From: Patescibacteria group bacterium
GTDB lineage: Bacteria; Patescibacteriota; Minisyncoccia; Minisyncoccales; JAHIOY01
Assembly: GCA_018894495.1 (NCBI GenBank)
Contig: JAHIOY010000093.1
Span: forward strand, 1-9,439
Reading direction: 5' to 3'
DNA: 9,439 nt
Below, piece by piece: positions 1 through 6,856 of the stretch. Every line of letters begins with the position of its first letter. The first letter of the stretch is position 1. The position numbers were made by a program, and so were the translations under genes. Below the pieces are notes generated by a model. The model was given only the letters and a program-made list of their open reading frames with translations. It was not told the origin of the DNA and searched no databases.

Positions 1-1152
1 AATTGCGGGATGAAATTACTGAAATCAGGATATTCAGAAAAAGAAATCAGGCCGCATTTGGCTCAATTAGCAACCGAGATTCAAAAAGAAGTCCCGTCTG
101 GTTTGGGCAAGGGACGCAAATTAAAATTCAGCATTGGCGAGATAGACAAAATTTTAGAGGATGGCGTTCCTTATTTGGTCAAAAATGGCTATGGCGAAAA
201 AGAAGATATAGAGAATTGTGAAGCTAATGGCAGATTAGATTGGGCCGACGCATCGGCTGTTTCTTCACATGCCAAAGACAGAGGAAGGGATCAGGTCGGC
301 ACTCTCGGCTCCGGAAATCATTTCATGGAAGTTCAAAAAGTTTATGAAATTTTTGACGAAAAAATAGCTGAGACCTTCGGACTTTTTAAAGATCAAATTG
401 TAATAATGATACATACAGGATCGCGTGGGCTGGGTCATCAGGTTTGCACCGATTATTTGAGGGAATTTATTCCTTTAATGGAAAGTAAGTATAAAATTCG
501 CGTGCCTGATAGAGAATTTGCCTGTGTGCCTTTTAATTCTCGTGAAGGACAAAGATATTTTTCGGCAATGGCTTCAGCCGCCAATTATGCTTGGGCTAAT
601 CGCCAAATGATTGCTCATTTTGTCAGAAAAGCCTGGAAATCGGTTTTGGGAGAAAAGACATCGTCTTTAGTGGCATTATATGATGTCGCCCATAATATAA
701 TCAAAAGAGAAAAATATTTAATTGAGGGTCAAGAAACCGAAGTGGCTGTTCACCGAAAAGGAGCAACAAGGGCTTTTCCACCCGGGCATCCAGAAATTCC
801 AAAAAAGTATCAAGAAGTTGGTCAGCCTGTTTTAATTCCGGGCTCAATGGGCACCGCTTCCTATATTTTGGCGGGAACGGAAAAAGGAGAAGAAGCGTTC
901 TTTTCCACAAACCACGGCGCCGGCAGGACAATGTCTCGGCACGAGGCAATGAGGCGGGTATCTGGACAAGAGGTGGTAAATAATTTAAAATTAAAAGGGA
1001 TCATTGTTAAATGCTGGTCAGAGCGGGGCATTGCCGAGGAAGCGCCAATGGCCTATAAAGATATTAATGAAATTGTTGAGGTCGTGCATAATGCCGGCCT
1101 CTCAAAAAAGGTCGCAAAATTAATTCCATTAGCAGTAATTAAAGGAGAATGA
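1..1152 (+). CDS. rtcB: RtcB-family RNA ligase (3'-phosphate type), 5' end cut off by the window
   Basis: RtcB joins RNA 2',3'-cyclic phosphate or 3'-phosphate ends to 5'-OH ends using GTP and Mn2+; it acts in RNA repair and, in some lineages, tRNA splicing. The frame is open from base 1, beginning Asn-Cys-Gly-Met. That Asn-Cys matches the family's metal-binding D-x-N-C-G motif, so the ATG at base 10 is internal and roughly the first 100 residues lie outside the window. Other family motifs are present: GSGNHF (His codon 319-321), HTGSRGLGH (His 412-414), the AHN metal-ligand motif (His 691-693), and NHGAGR, whose His (913-915) corresponds to the guanylylated nucleophile. The C-terminal MAYKDI motif is also intact. 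All visible catalytic and metal ligands are kept, so the enzyme is probably active. The stop overlaps the next start as ATGA (1149-1152), implying translational coupling. No RtcA or archease gene is in view. Confidence 0.96.
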   Translation, partial: NCGMKLLKSGYSEKEIRPHLAQLATEIQKEVPSGLGKGRKLKFSIGEIDKILEDGVPYLVKNGYGEKEDIENCEANGRLDWADASAVSSHAKDRGRDQVGTLGSGNHFMEVQKVYEIFDEKIAETFGLFKDQIVIMIHTGSRGLGHQVCTDYLREFIPLMESKYKIRVPDREFACVPFNSREGQRYFSAMASAANYAWANRQMIAHFVRKAWKSVLGEKTSSLVALYDVAHNIIKREKYLIEGQETEVAVHRKGATRAFPPGHPEIPKKYQEVGQPVLIPGSMGTASYILAGTEKGEEAFFSTNHGAGRTMSRHEAMRRVSGQEVVNNLKLKGIIVKCWSERGIAEEAPMAYKDINEIVEVVHNAGLSKKVAKLIPLAVIKGE

Positions 1153-3320
1153 AAAAAATAATTTCGATTTTTGTTTTAGCCATATTTTTAATTGGCGGTC
1201 TTGGTATTGTTCAGGGAATGAAAAATGAAGAGCCAAAGGGTCAGCCGAAGGAAGAGAAAAAAATGGAAGAAGAAAAGCCTAAAAAGAAGGATATTGCCCC
1301 AGAGTTTGAATTTGTTTCCCCAAGTCCTGGAGAAAAATTGAAAGGAAAGGTTGAGATAAAGGGAAAAGTTAAGAATGCTTCAAAGGTTGAATTTTATTTA
1401 GGGCAATCTTCAGCCGAGACTCCAGTTTATTTAGGAGGCGGTTCTCTTTCAGTTGAGACCTGGAGTTATTCTTGGGATAGTTCTTTAAACCCCAATGGCA
1501 ATTATAAGTTCTCAGCAAAGATTACAAATTCCTTGGGAGAATATTCAAGTAAGGAAATAAGTGTCTCTATTGAAAATGAAGTCAAAAAGGATGTTGAGAA
1601 GGAGGAAGAGTTGAAAAAGGAACTAAAAAAGACAAAAGAGGAGGTGAAAAAAGAGGATGAGAAAATAGAGGAGAAAAAAAAGGAAGTAGGAGAGAAATTG
1701 GAAAAAGAAATAGAAGAAGCTAAAGAAAAGAGTAAAGAAATATTAAAAGAAGATTTAGAAAAAACGAAGACAAAAGTTGAGAAAAAAACAGAAGAGAAAA
1801 AAGAGGAAGTAAAAGAAAATGTGGAAAAAATAGCCGAAGGAATTAAAAAAGGAACCGAAACAAAAGAGGTTAAAGAGGAAACTCTTAAAAAGGCTATTGA
1901 GCCCTTGGGGATAGCAGAGAAAAAATTGAATCAAGAAGAAAACAAAAAGGAAATCTCAAAGATGAAAGAGGAGTTGAAAGAGAAAATTGATTCTCATTTA
2001 AAGGAATTGAAGGTTGAAACCTCAGAGGGGAAAAAGGAGGAGATAAAAGAGAAAATTGAAAAAGAGATAGAGGACTCTAAAGAAGGGGCTAAAAAATTGA
2101 TGGGCAAGGAAAATGAGGAAATGGAATCTAAGATAGAAAAGAAATCTAAGGAGAAAAAGGAGGAAGTGAAAAAGATGGTTGAAGAATTAGTGGAAAAGAC
2201 AAAAGAGAATGAAAAAATAAAAAGTGATTTAGGGAAGAAAAAAGAGGAAAAAGGGGAAGTTGAAGCGAAGAGCGTGAAAATTGAAAAAGAAGTTGAAAAA
2301 ATTAAGGAAGTAGAAAAGAAGGCAGAAAAAGAAGGAGACCAGCCCAAACAACAGACAGCTCAGGTTTTAAGCCAGACAAAGAAAGAGGACGTCGAAAGTC
2401 AAAAACAAGAGCAAAAGAAAATTACAGCAGCCATCAGTACTCTTGCAACTCAGAATTCAACAGCTGAGACAAAGAAAGAGGAAATAAAAGAAAGCGTTTC
2501 AGAAAAGATAACTGAATCTCTAAAAATAGCTGAAAATATAGTTCCAGAAGAGAAAAAGCCGGAGGTCTTAACAATAAAAAAGGATGTGAAAGAAAAGGTA
2601 AAAAATCTTTTGCAGGGATTGGAAAAAGAGGTTTCAGAAAGAGAAAAAGCGAAGATTGAAAAATCAGCTCCCCTAGTAAAGGACCCTGATAATGATGGTT
2701 TGTCAGATGAGGATGAAATACGACTGGGGACAAACCCTTTTAACCCTGATTCAGATAACGATGGATTTTTAGATGGAGATGAATATTCAATGGGATACGA
2801 TGCCTTAAAATCAGGACCGGCTGATAAGGTTGTTTATCAAGACCCGAAAAAGGCAAGGGCAATAAAGTCCGAAATCTATAGTGTTAGGAGGGTTGAGCTC
2901 GTAAAATTGCCAGAAGGAAAAATTGGTCTCAAAATTGAAGGAAAGGGTTTGCCAAATAGCTTTGTTACAGTCTATGTTTTCTCTGAGATGCTGGTCATGG
3001 TGACAAAGACCGATGGCAATGGAAATTGGAGTATTGTCTTAGATAAACCCCTGGCTGACGGCTTTCATGAGGTTTATGTTGGCGTGGCAAACAATCATGG
3101 GAAAGTGACTGCTCGCTCTGAAGGATTTTTATTTGCTAAATCTGGGGAGAGGGTTGTTAGTATTACCCTTTCTGGTCTTGAGGCAAAAATAACTCCACCA
3201 GCAAAGGCTTTGGAGAAAGGTTTTCTGGTTTTAACCTTGGGACTTATTTTTCTTGCCATTGTAATTGCCCTAATCATTATTGGAATTTTATCTCGGAGGA
3301 AAGCAAAAGAGATTTCGTAG
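1149..3320 (+). CDS. Predicted membrane-anchored surface rod protein: Ig-like domains, charged helical stalk, calcium-type repeats
   Basis: I do not recognise a named family for this 723-aa protein, but its architecture is clear. Residues 1-23 look like a signal peptide (MKK, then a hydrophobic stretch). A Lys/Glu-rich linker follows, then an Ig-like beta domain at about 51-143. Residues 146-505 are extremely Lys/Glu-rich and predicted helical (coiled coil or single helix), with an internal duplication. Residues 512-546 hold two DxDxDG-type motifs (DPDNDGLSDEDE and DSDNDGFLDGDE) resembling thrombospondin type 3 calcium sites. A second Ig-like domain spans about 560-670. A membrane segment at about 692-714 is followed by a basic tail (SRRKAK). 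The inferred topology is a rod outside the cell, anchored at its C-terminus. AAGGAG lies only 1 nt before the ATG, too close for a normal ribosome binding site, so coupling to rtcB is likely. The ATG at 1218 would lose the signal peptide. Adhesin, stalk or sensor roles are inference only. Confidence 0.85.
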   Translation: MKKIISIFVLAIFLIGGLGIVQGMKNEEPKGQPKEEKKMEEEKPKKKDIAPEFEFVSPSPGEKLKGKVEIKGKVKNASKVEFYLGQSSAETPVYLGGGSLSVETWSYSWDSSLNPNGNYKFSAKITNSLGEYSSKEISVSIENEVKKDVEKEEELKKELKKTKEEVKKEDEKIEEKKKEVGEKLEKEIEEAKEKSKEILKEDLEKTKTKVEKKTEEKKEEVKENVEKIAEGIKKGTETKEVKEETLKKAIEPLGIAEKKLNQEENKKEISKMKEELKEKIDSHLKELKVETSEGKKEEIKEKIEKEIEDSKEGAKKLMGKENEEMESKIEKKSKEKKEEVKKMVEELVEKTKENEKIKSDLGKKKEEKGEVEAKSVKIEKEVEKIKEVEKKAEKEGDQPKQQTAQVLSQTKKEDVESQKQEQKKITAAISTLATQNSTAETKKEEIKESVSEKITESLKIAENIVPEEKKPEVLTIKKDVKEKVKNLLQGLEKEVSEREKAKIEKSAPLVKDPDNDGLSDEDEIRLGTNPFNPDSDNDGFLDGDEYSMGYDALKSGPADKVVYQDPKKARAIKSEIYSVRRVELVKLPEGKIGLKIEGKGLPNSFVTVYVFSEMLVMVTKTDGNGNWSIVLDKPLADGFHEVYVGVANNHGKVTARSEGFLFAKSGERVVSITLSGLEAKITPPAKALEKGFLVLTLGLIFLAIVIALIIIGILSRRKAKEIS
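1692..2189 (+). repeat. Duplicated 47-residue helical module inside the stalk
   Basis: Residues 182-228 (1692-1832) and 301-347 (2049-2189) align without gaps at an offset of 119 residues. I count 24 of 47 identities, and most other positions are conservative (L/I, V/I, T/S, E/D, A/S). Both copies contain EKxEKEIE near the start and KKEEVK near the end. Segments after each copy (about 250-295 and 454-497) share the weaker pattern xxExLxIAE...VKEK, suggesting an A-B-A'-B' layout. Biased composition inflates the identity, so the duplication is likely but not proven. Confidence 0.6.
2682..2786 (+). other. Pair of DxDxDG calcium-binding-type repeats (TSP3-like)
   Basis: Residues 512-546 of the surface protein contain DPDNDGLSDEDEIRLGTNPF followed by NPDSDNDGFLDGDEY. 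This is the usual spacing of bacterial thrombospondin type 3-like repeats, where the Asp/Asn side chains coordinate Ca2+. The module lies between the charged stalk and the membrane-proximal Ig-like domain, so calcium could stiffen this joint. Calcium binding is inferred from family knowledge. Confidence 0.75.
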
Positions 3321-3327
3321 ATTTGTT

Positions 3328-4671
3328 ATGTTAAAATTTTTTAAAAGAGGGTTTGTCTTCACCAAAGAGAATCCAAAGATTTTGTATTCCCTTTTTTTAA
3401 TTATTTTAATCCCCTTTGCTATCTTTTACAATACTTCATTTTCAATGAGGGCATTTCAAAAAAACATTGACTTTGCCTTGCAGTCAAATGCCCTTTTGGC
3501 TGAGAGTATTTTAGGAAATTTTATTTCGGAATTGGTCTTAAAGCCGGAAATTTTAGCCGAAAAAATCAAAAAGGTCTCAAATGAAAATCCGGAAATTAAT
3601 AAAATTTGGATAGCGGTCTCAGAGGGAGAAAAATTCAAAATTATTGCCTCAAAAAATAAAGAGGAAATAGGAATTGAGATTAAAGGAAGGGTGGTTAACT
3701 TAGCCTGGTCAGAAAATCAGGCCCTCGCCTATCAAAGCTCTGAAAATGGAAAGAGATTTTGGGAAGTAGTAAAACCAATCCAAGACGCGGAAGGTAAAAA
3801 AATTGGAATTATTGGCATAGCAATTTCTTTGAGCCAGACCGACGATTTAGTTAGAAAGACAGTTTTTAAATCTTACCTCATTGCTACCATTGCCATCATT
3901 TTAGCCCTATTTTTAATCATCCATCATACCCAATTATTTGGTTACGTTACTCTTTCAAAACAACTTCAAAAATTAGACAAAATGAAAGATGATTTTATCC
4001 GTATGGCTATCCACGAGATTCAATCGCCGATTGTCAACCTCAGAAATTATACTCAGGCGCTCAAAGAGGAAATGGGCGACAGATTGAGCGACATTCAAAG
4101 GGAGTATGTTTCGCGAATTGTAACTTCAGCCACCCGGCTTACGAGCTTGATTTCCGATATGTTGGAGGTGTCAAGGATTGAGCAGGGAAGAACTTCTCTT
4201 GTGGCGGAAAAGGTTTCTCCCCGAGAGACAATAAAGGAGGTGGTGGCTGAATTAAGGCAAAAAGCGGAAGATAAGGGCTTAAAAATTGTCTTTGAAGATG
4301 CGCCGGATATATTTTTTATCTCTGCCAATTCAAACCGACTTAAAGAAACGTTTTATAATTTGATTGATAATGCTATAAAATATACCATTAAGGGTAAGGT
4401 CGGAGTAAAAATAAAAATTGACCAGTCAAGGAGAAAATGTTATATCTCGGTTGAAGATACCGGCCTCGGAATTTCAGCCGAGGCCCAAAAGCAGCTTTTT
4501 GAGAAATTCTACCGGGTGAAAACTAAAGAGACGGCCGATATTTCCGGGACAGGGTTGGGTCTTTGGATTTCAAAAGCGCTCACCGAAAAAATGGGCGGAG
4601 AAATTTTTATTGAAAGCATTGAAGGAACCGGTTCAAGATTTACCATCTCCTTTCCCCTAATTAAGTCATAA
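3328..4671 (+). CDS. Membrane sensor histidine kinase (Cache-like sensor, HisKA, HATPase_c), orphan
   Basis: From the ATG at 3328 the protein has 447 residues. TM1 is at about 19-37 and TM2 at about 182-200. The region between them (about 38-180) resembles a single Cache/PAS-fold sensor facing outside; the stretch EVVKPIQDAEGKKIGIIGIAISL fits its last strands. There is no obvious HAMP domain, and a short linker leads into HisKA. The phospho-acceptor is His229 in HEIQSP, a variant of the usual HELRTP. The ATPase domain has the N box (NLIDNAIKYT, N344/N348), G1 (DTGLGI, D377), F box (FEKFYR) and G2 (GTGLGLW), all intact. A TTG at 3280 would extend the frame into the upstream gene, but ATG 3328 lies 7 bases after the preceding stop and gives a normal N-terminus. 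GGAGGA at 3295-3300 is about 27 bases away, too far to serve this start. No response regulator is encoded nearby. Adjacency suggests co-expression with the surface protein. Confidence 0.93.
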   Translation: MLKFFKRGFVFTKENPKILYSLFLIILIPFAIFYNTSFSMRAFQKNIDFALQSNALLAESILGNFISELVLKPEILAEKIKKVSNENPEINKIWIAVSEGEKFKIIASKNKEEIGIEIKGRVVNLAWSENQALAYQSSENGKRFWEVVKPIQDAEGKKIGIIGIAISLSQTDDLVRKTVFKSYLIATIAIILALFLIIHHTQLFGYVTLSKQLQKLDKMKDDFIRMAIHEIQSPIVNLRNYTQALKEEMGDRLSDIQREYVSRIVTSATRLTSLISDMLEVSRIEQGRTSLVAEKVSPRETIKEVVAELRQKAEDKGLKIVFEDAPDIFFISANSNRLKETFYNLIDNAIKYTIKGKVGVKIKIDQSRRKCYISVEDTGLGISAEAQKQLFEKFYRVKTKETADISGTGLGLWISKALTEKMGGEIFIESIEGTGSRFTISFPLIKS

Positions 4672-4678
4672 GGAAAAT

Positions 4679-4756
4679 GGGGCTTGCCCCCACACCTAAT
4701 CAGCGAGTCGCTTCGCGACAATTTAATGAAATTATCGCTGATTAAGTGTAGGGGGC
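4679..4756. repeat. T-shaped palindrome: long imperfect inverted repeat enclosing two small hairpins
   Basis: The outer arms are 4686-4706 and 4735-4756. They pair at 20 of 21 positions, with one bulged A (4750) and one C.A mismatch (4696/4745). Inside the arms are two separate hairpins: GTCGC-TTC-GCGAC (4707-4719) and AATTT-AATG-AAATT (4720-4733). The whole folds as a three-way junction. A competing small hairpin GGGG-CTTG-CCCC (4679-4690) uses the same C-rich strand. The octamer GGGGCTTG occurs at both edges (4679-4686 and 4752-4759). The right arm ends exactly where the -35 box of the groES promoter begins. There is no U-run, so it is not a classic terminator. It could be a small mobile element remnant, an operator or a transcription boundary. 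Confidence 0.85.
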
Positions 4757-4785
4757 TTGACAAAATTAAATACTTCCTTTATAAT
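4757..4785 (+). promoter_or_regulatory. Consensus housekeeping-sigma promoter for groES-groEL
   Basis: TTGACA (4757-4762) and TATAAT (4780-4785) are both perfect matches to the sigma-70-type consensus, separated by the optimal 17 bases. Transcription would start near 4791-4793, leaving a leader of only about 17 bases before the groES ATG. No Shine-Dalgarno sequence lies in that leader. No CIRCE element (TTAGCACTC-N9-GAGTGCTAA) overlaps the promoter, so HrcA-type control is not supported by this sequence. Confidence 0.88.
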
Positions 4786-4808
4786 TATAATATAAAATTA
4801 TTACTCAT

Positions 4809-5099
4809 ATGAAAATTAAACCCTTATCAAACCACATTTTAATTGAGCCGTTCAAAGAAGAAGAAAAAACTAAAACCGGAATTTTGCTGCCCGAGACCGC
4901 AGAAAAAGAAAAACCGGAACAAGGAAAAGTAATTGCCGTGGGACCAGGCAGAAAAACCGCTTCCGGTAAAATAATTCCGGTTGACGTAATGGTTGGGCAA
5001 AAGGTCTTGTTTAAAAAATATGGCCCAGATGAAATAAAAATCGGTGAACAAGAATATTTAATTGCTTCAGAGGAAGACATCCTAGCGATTTTAGAGTAA
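4809..5099 (+). CDS. groES: Co-chaperonin GroES (Cpn10)
   Basis: GroES forms the heptameric lid that caps the GroEL ring and closes the cytoplasmic folding chamber. The 96-residue length is typical (E. coli 97). Visible family features are the N-terminal KIKPLSNHILIEP strand, the mobile loop at about residues 16-36 carrying the GroEL-contacting GILLP motif (24-28), the GKVIAVGPG strand, and the VGQKVLFKKYGPDEIKIGEQEYLIASEEDILAI core and C-terminus. The ATG at 4809 is supported by alignment of this N-terminus with the family. The start has no Shine-Dalgarno sequence, and the leader is very short. A perfect consensus promoter lies just upstream, and groEL follows after a 130-base repeat-rich gap, the usual groESL order. 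Confidence 0.97.
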   Translation: MKIKPLSNHILIEPFKEEEKTKTGILLPETAEKEKPEQGKVIAVGPGRKTASGKIIPVDVMVGQKVLFKKYGPDEIKIGEQEYLIASEEDILAILE

Positions 5100-5102
5100 T
5101 TT

Positions 5103-5156
5103 ACTACGAATTTACTAATCACTACGAATTTACTAATCACTACGAATTTACTAATC
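5103..5156 (+). repeat. Three perfect tandem copies of an 18-bp repeat
   Basis: The unit ACTACGAATTTACTAATC occurs three times with no mismatch, at 5103-5120, 5121-5138 and 5139-5156. It starts 3 bases after the groES stop codon. The core CTACGAATTTACT recurs in inverted form downstream, exactly at 5210-5222 and with small differences at 5193-5205. It holds no ORF and lies wholly within the groES-groEL gap. Confidence 0.95.
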
Positions 5157-5222
5157 AGTACGAATATACGAATTCGTATATTCGTAGAAATTCGTAAATT
5201 CGTAGGGTCAGTAAATTCGTAG
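5140..5222. repeat. Perfect 28-bp palindrome inside a 66-bp inverted repeat, plus an extra inverted copy before groEL
   Basis: Bases 5159-5186 are a perfect palindrome with half-site TACGAATATACGAA, centred at 5172/5173. The same axis extends to 5140-5205, where 29 of 33 position pairs are complementary (mismatches opposite 5152 and 5156-5158). A further inverted copy of the 18-bp repeat core, AGTAAATTCGTAG, sits at 5210-5222, ending 7 bases before the groEL ATG. In the groESL transcript this would fold into a strong hairpin, with 5210-5222 free to pair with any upstream direct copy. Possible roles are mRNA processing or stability, tuning of groEL translation, or a genome-wide repeat family. 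Confidence 0.92.
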
Positions 5223-5229
5223 AAACTTT

Positions 5230-6849
5230 ATGGCAAAACAAATTTTATTTAGCGAAGCGGCAAGAAGAAAATTAAAAGCCGGAGTGGATAAATTAGCCGA
5301 TACGGTGAAAGTAACTTTGGGCCCGAAGGGCAGGCATGTTGTTTTAGATAAGGGATTTGGAGCGCCTGAAATTTGCGATGATGGAGTGACTATTGCCAAA
5401 GAAATTGAGTTAAAGGACAAAATTGAAAATTTAGGCGCAGAAATCATAAAAGAAGTGGCAAGCAAAACAAATGACGTTGCCGGCGACGGCACGACAACCG
5501 CTGTGGTCTTAGCTCAGACAATGGTCGCAGAAGGTTTAAAAAACGTGGCGGCCGGAGCTGACCCGATTGCCTTGGGCCGAAGTATGGAAAGGGGGGTGAA
5601 GGTAGTTGTTAATAACTTAAAAAAAATGGCAAAGTCAATTTCCAAAAAAGAAGAAATCGCTCAAGTGGCAACCATTGCCGCTCTAGATCCGGAAATCGGG
5701 AATTTAATTGCTGAAGTGGTTTCTGAGGTTGGCAAAGAAGGAGTGATAACGGTTGAAGAGTCAAAGAGAACCGGTTTGGAAAAAGAGGTTGTCAAGGGTC
5801 TTCAATTTGACCGGGGCTACATTTCTCCTTACATGATAACTAACGCTGAAAGAATGGAAGCGATTTTGGAGGAACCCTATATTTTAGTCACGGATAAGAA
5901 AATTTCAGCCCTAAACGAAATCCTGCCGCTCTTGGAAAAAGTGGTCCAAACAGGAAAAAAAGAATTAGTAATTATTGCCGAGGAAGTGGAAGGCGATGCT
6001 TTAGCGACCTTGGTTGTCAATAAATTAAGAGGCATCTTCAATGTCCTCGCCATAAAGTCGCCGGGATTCGGAGATAGAAAAAAAGAGATGTTGCAAGATA
6101 TAGCCGCGGTTACCGGCGCCCAGATGATTTCTGAGGACTTGGGATTGAAATTGGAAAAGATAGAATTGAAGCAATTGGGTCGGGCGAGAAAGGTGATTGC
6201 TGAAAAAGAAAAAACAACGGTGATTGAAGGAAGGGGGAAAAAGGAAGATATTGAGGCAAGAATAAGGCAAATCAAAAGCGAGATTAAAGTTACCGAGTCG
6301 GACTTTGACAAGGAAAAACTCCAGGAACGGCTTGCCAAATTAGCCGGCGGAGTAGCGGTTATCAAAGTTGGAGCGGCAACCGAGGTTGAACAAAAGGCAA
6401 AACAGAGAAAGACCGAAGACGCCTTAAATGCCACCCGAGCCGCGATTGAAGAAGGGATTTTGCCGGGCGGTGGAGTGGCTCTTTTAAGGTGTATTCCCTA
6501 TTTAGAGAAAATGACAATAGAAGAGGGCGAAGAAAAAACAGGCATAAATATTTTAAAATTGGCTTTAGAACGGCCAGTTAGACAAATTGCCGAGAATTCG
6601 GGGTTAGAGGGAGCGGTTGTAGTTGAAGAATTAAAAAAGCATCAGGGAAATTATGGTTTTAATGCCCAGACCCTGAAATACGAGGATTTAATGTTAGCTG
6701 GAATCGTTGACCCGACAAAGGTTGTCAGAACCGCCTTAGAAAATGCGGCTTCCGCCGCTTCAATGTTTTTGACAACCGAAGCAGTAGTGGCCGAGGCGGC
6801 CGAAGAGAAGAAAGAAAGGGGAATGCCTTCAATGCCAGAAGATTACTAA
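5230..6849 (+). CDS. groEL: Chaperonin GroEL (Cpn60, HSP60)
   Basis: GroEL forms a double heptameric ring that folds proteins in the cytoplasm using ATP and the GroES lid. The 539-residue length is near the family norm (E. coli 548). Visible features are the N-terminal TVKVTLGPKGRHVVLDKGFG segment, DDGVTIAKEIEL (D51, matching E. coli D52), GDGTTTA (D86, matching D87), the apical domain with RGYISPYM and KSPGFGDRKKEML, and DALNATRAAIEEGILPGGG (D397, matching the catalytic D398). ATP-hydrolysis residues are therefore intact. The C-terminus ends EEKKERGMPSMPEDY and lacks the Gly-Gly-Met repeat tail of many bacterial GroELs. The ATG at 5230 gives the standard MAKQI start. There is no Shine-Dalgarno sequence, and inverted repeats end only 7 bases upstream. 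It is probably co-transcribed with groES. Confidence 0.98.
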   Translation: MAKQILFSEAARRKLKAGVDKLADTVKVTLGPKGRHVVLDKGFGAPEICDDGVTIAKEIELKDKIENLGAEIIKEVASKTNDVAGDGTTTAVVLAQTMVAEGLKNVAAGADPIALGRSMERGVKVVVNNLKKMAKSISKKEEIAQVATIAALDPEIGNLIAEVVSEVGKEGVITVEESKRTGLEKEVVKGLQFDRGYISPYMITNAERMEAILEEPYILVTDKKISALNEILPLLEKVVQTGKKELVIIAEEVEGDALATLVVNKLRGIFNVLAIKSPGFGDRKKEMLQDIAAVTGAQMISEDLGLKLEKIELKQLGRARKVIAEKEKTTVIEGRGKKEDIEARIRQIKSEIKVTESDFDKEKLQERLAKLAGGVAVIKVGAATEVEQKAKQRKTEDALNATRAAIEEGILPGGGVALLRCIPYLEKMTIEEGEEKTGINILKLALERPVRQIAENSGLEGAVVVEELKKHQGNYGFNAQTLKYEDLMLAGIVDPTKVVRTALENAASAASMFLTTEAVVAEAAEEKKERGMPSMPEDY

Positions 6850-6856
6850 TTAAAAA

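Noticed and set aside
10..1152. Taking the ATG at base 10 as the true rtcB start
   Set aside because: The frame is open upstream to base 1, and the preceding Asn-Cys-Gly belongs to the RtcB metal-binding motif. About 100 N-terminal residues of the family would otherwise be missing.
1994..2347. Minus-strand Ser/Phe-rich open frame opposite the stalk
   Set aside because: It is the mirror of Lys/Glu codons (TTT/TTC/TCT-type on the other strand), a composition artefact with no protein-like features.
3280..3327. TTG at 3280 as the kinase start
   Set aside because: It would overlap the upstream gene by 41 bases and add an atypical basic extension with no ribosome binding site. ATG 3328 directly after the upstream stop is simpler.
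4672..4808. CIRCE heat-shock operator upstream of groES
   Set aside because: Neither TTAGCACTC nor its inverted partner was found; the palindrome here has unrelated sequence and much longer arm spacing.
5103..5156. CRISPR array in the groES-groEL gap
   Set aside because: The 18-bp repeats are directly tandem with no spacers, and no cas genes are in view.
5877..6434. 185-codon minus-strand open frame inside groEL
   Set aside because: It lies wholly opposite a well-conserved gene, and its composition looks like a codon shadow.
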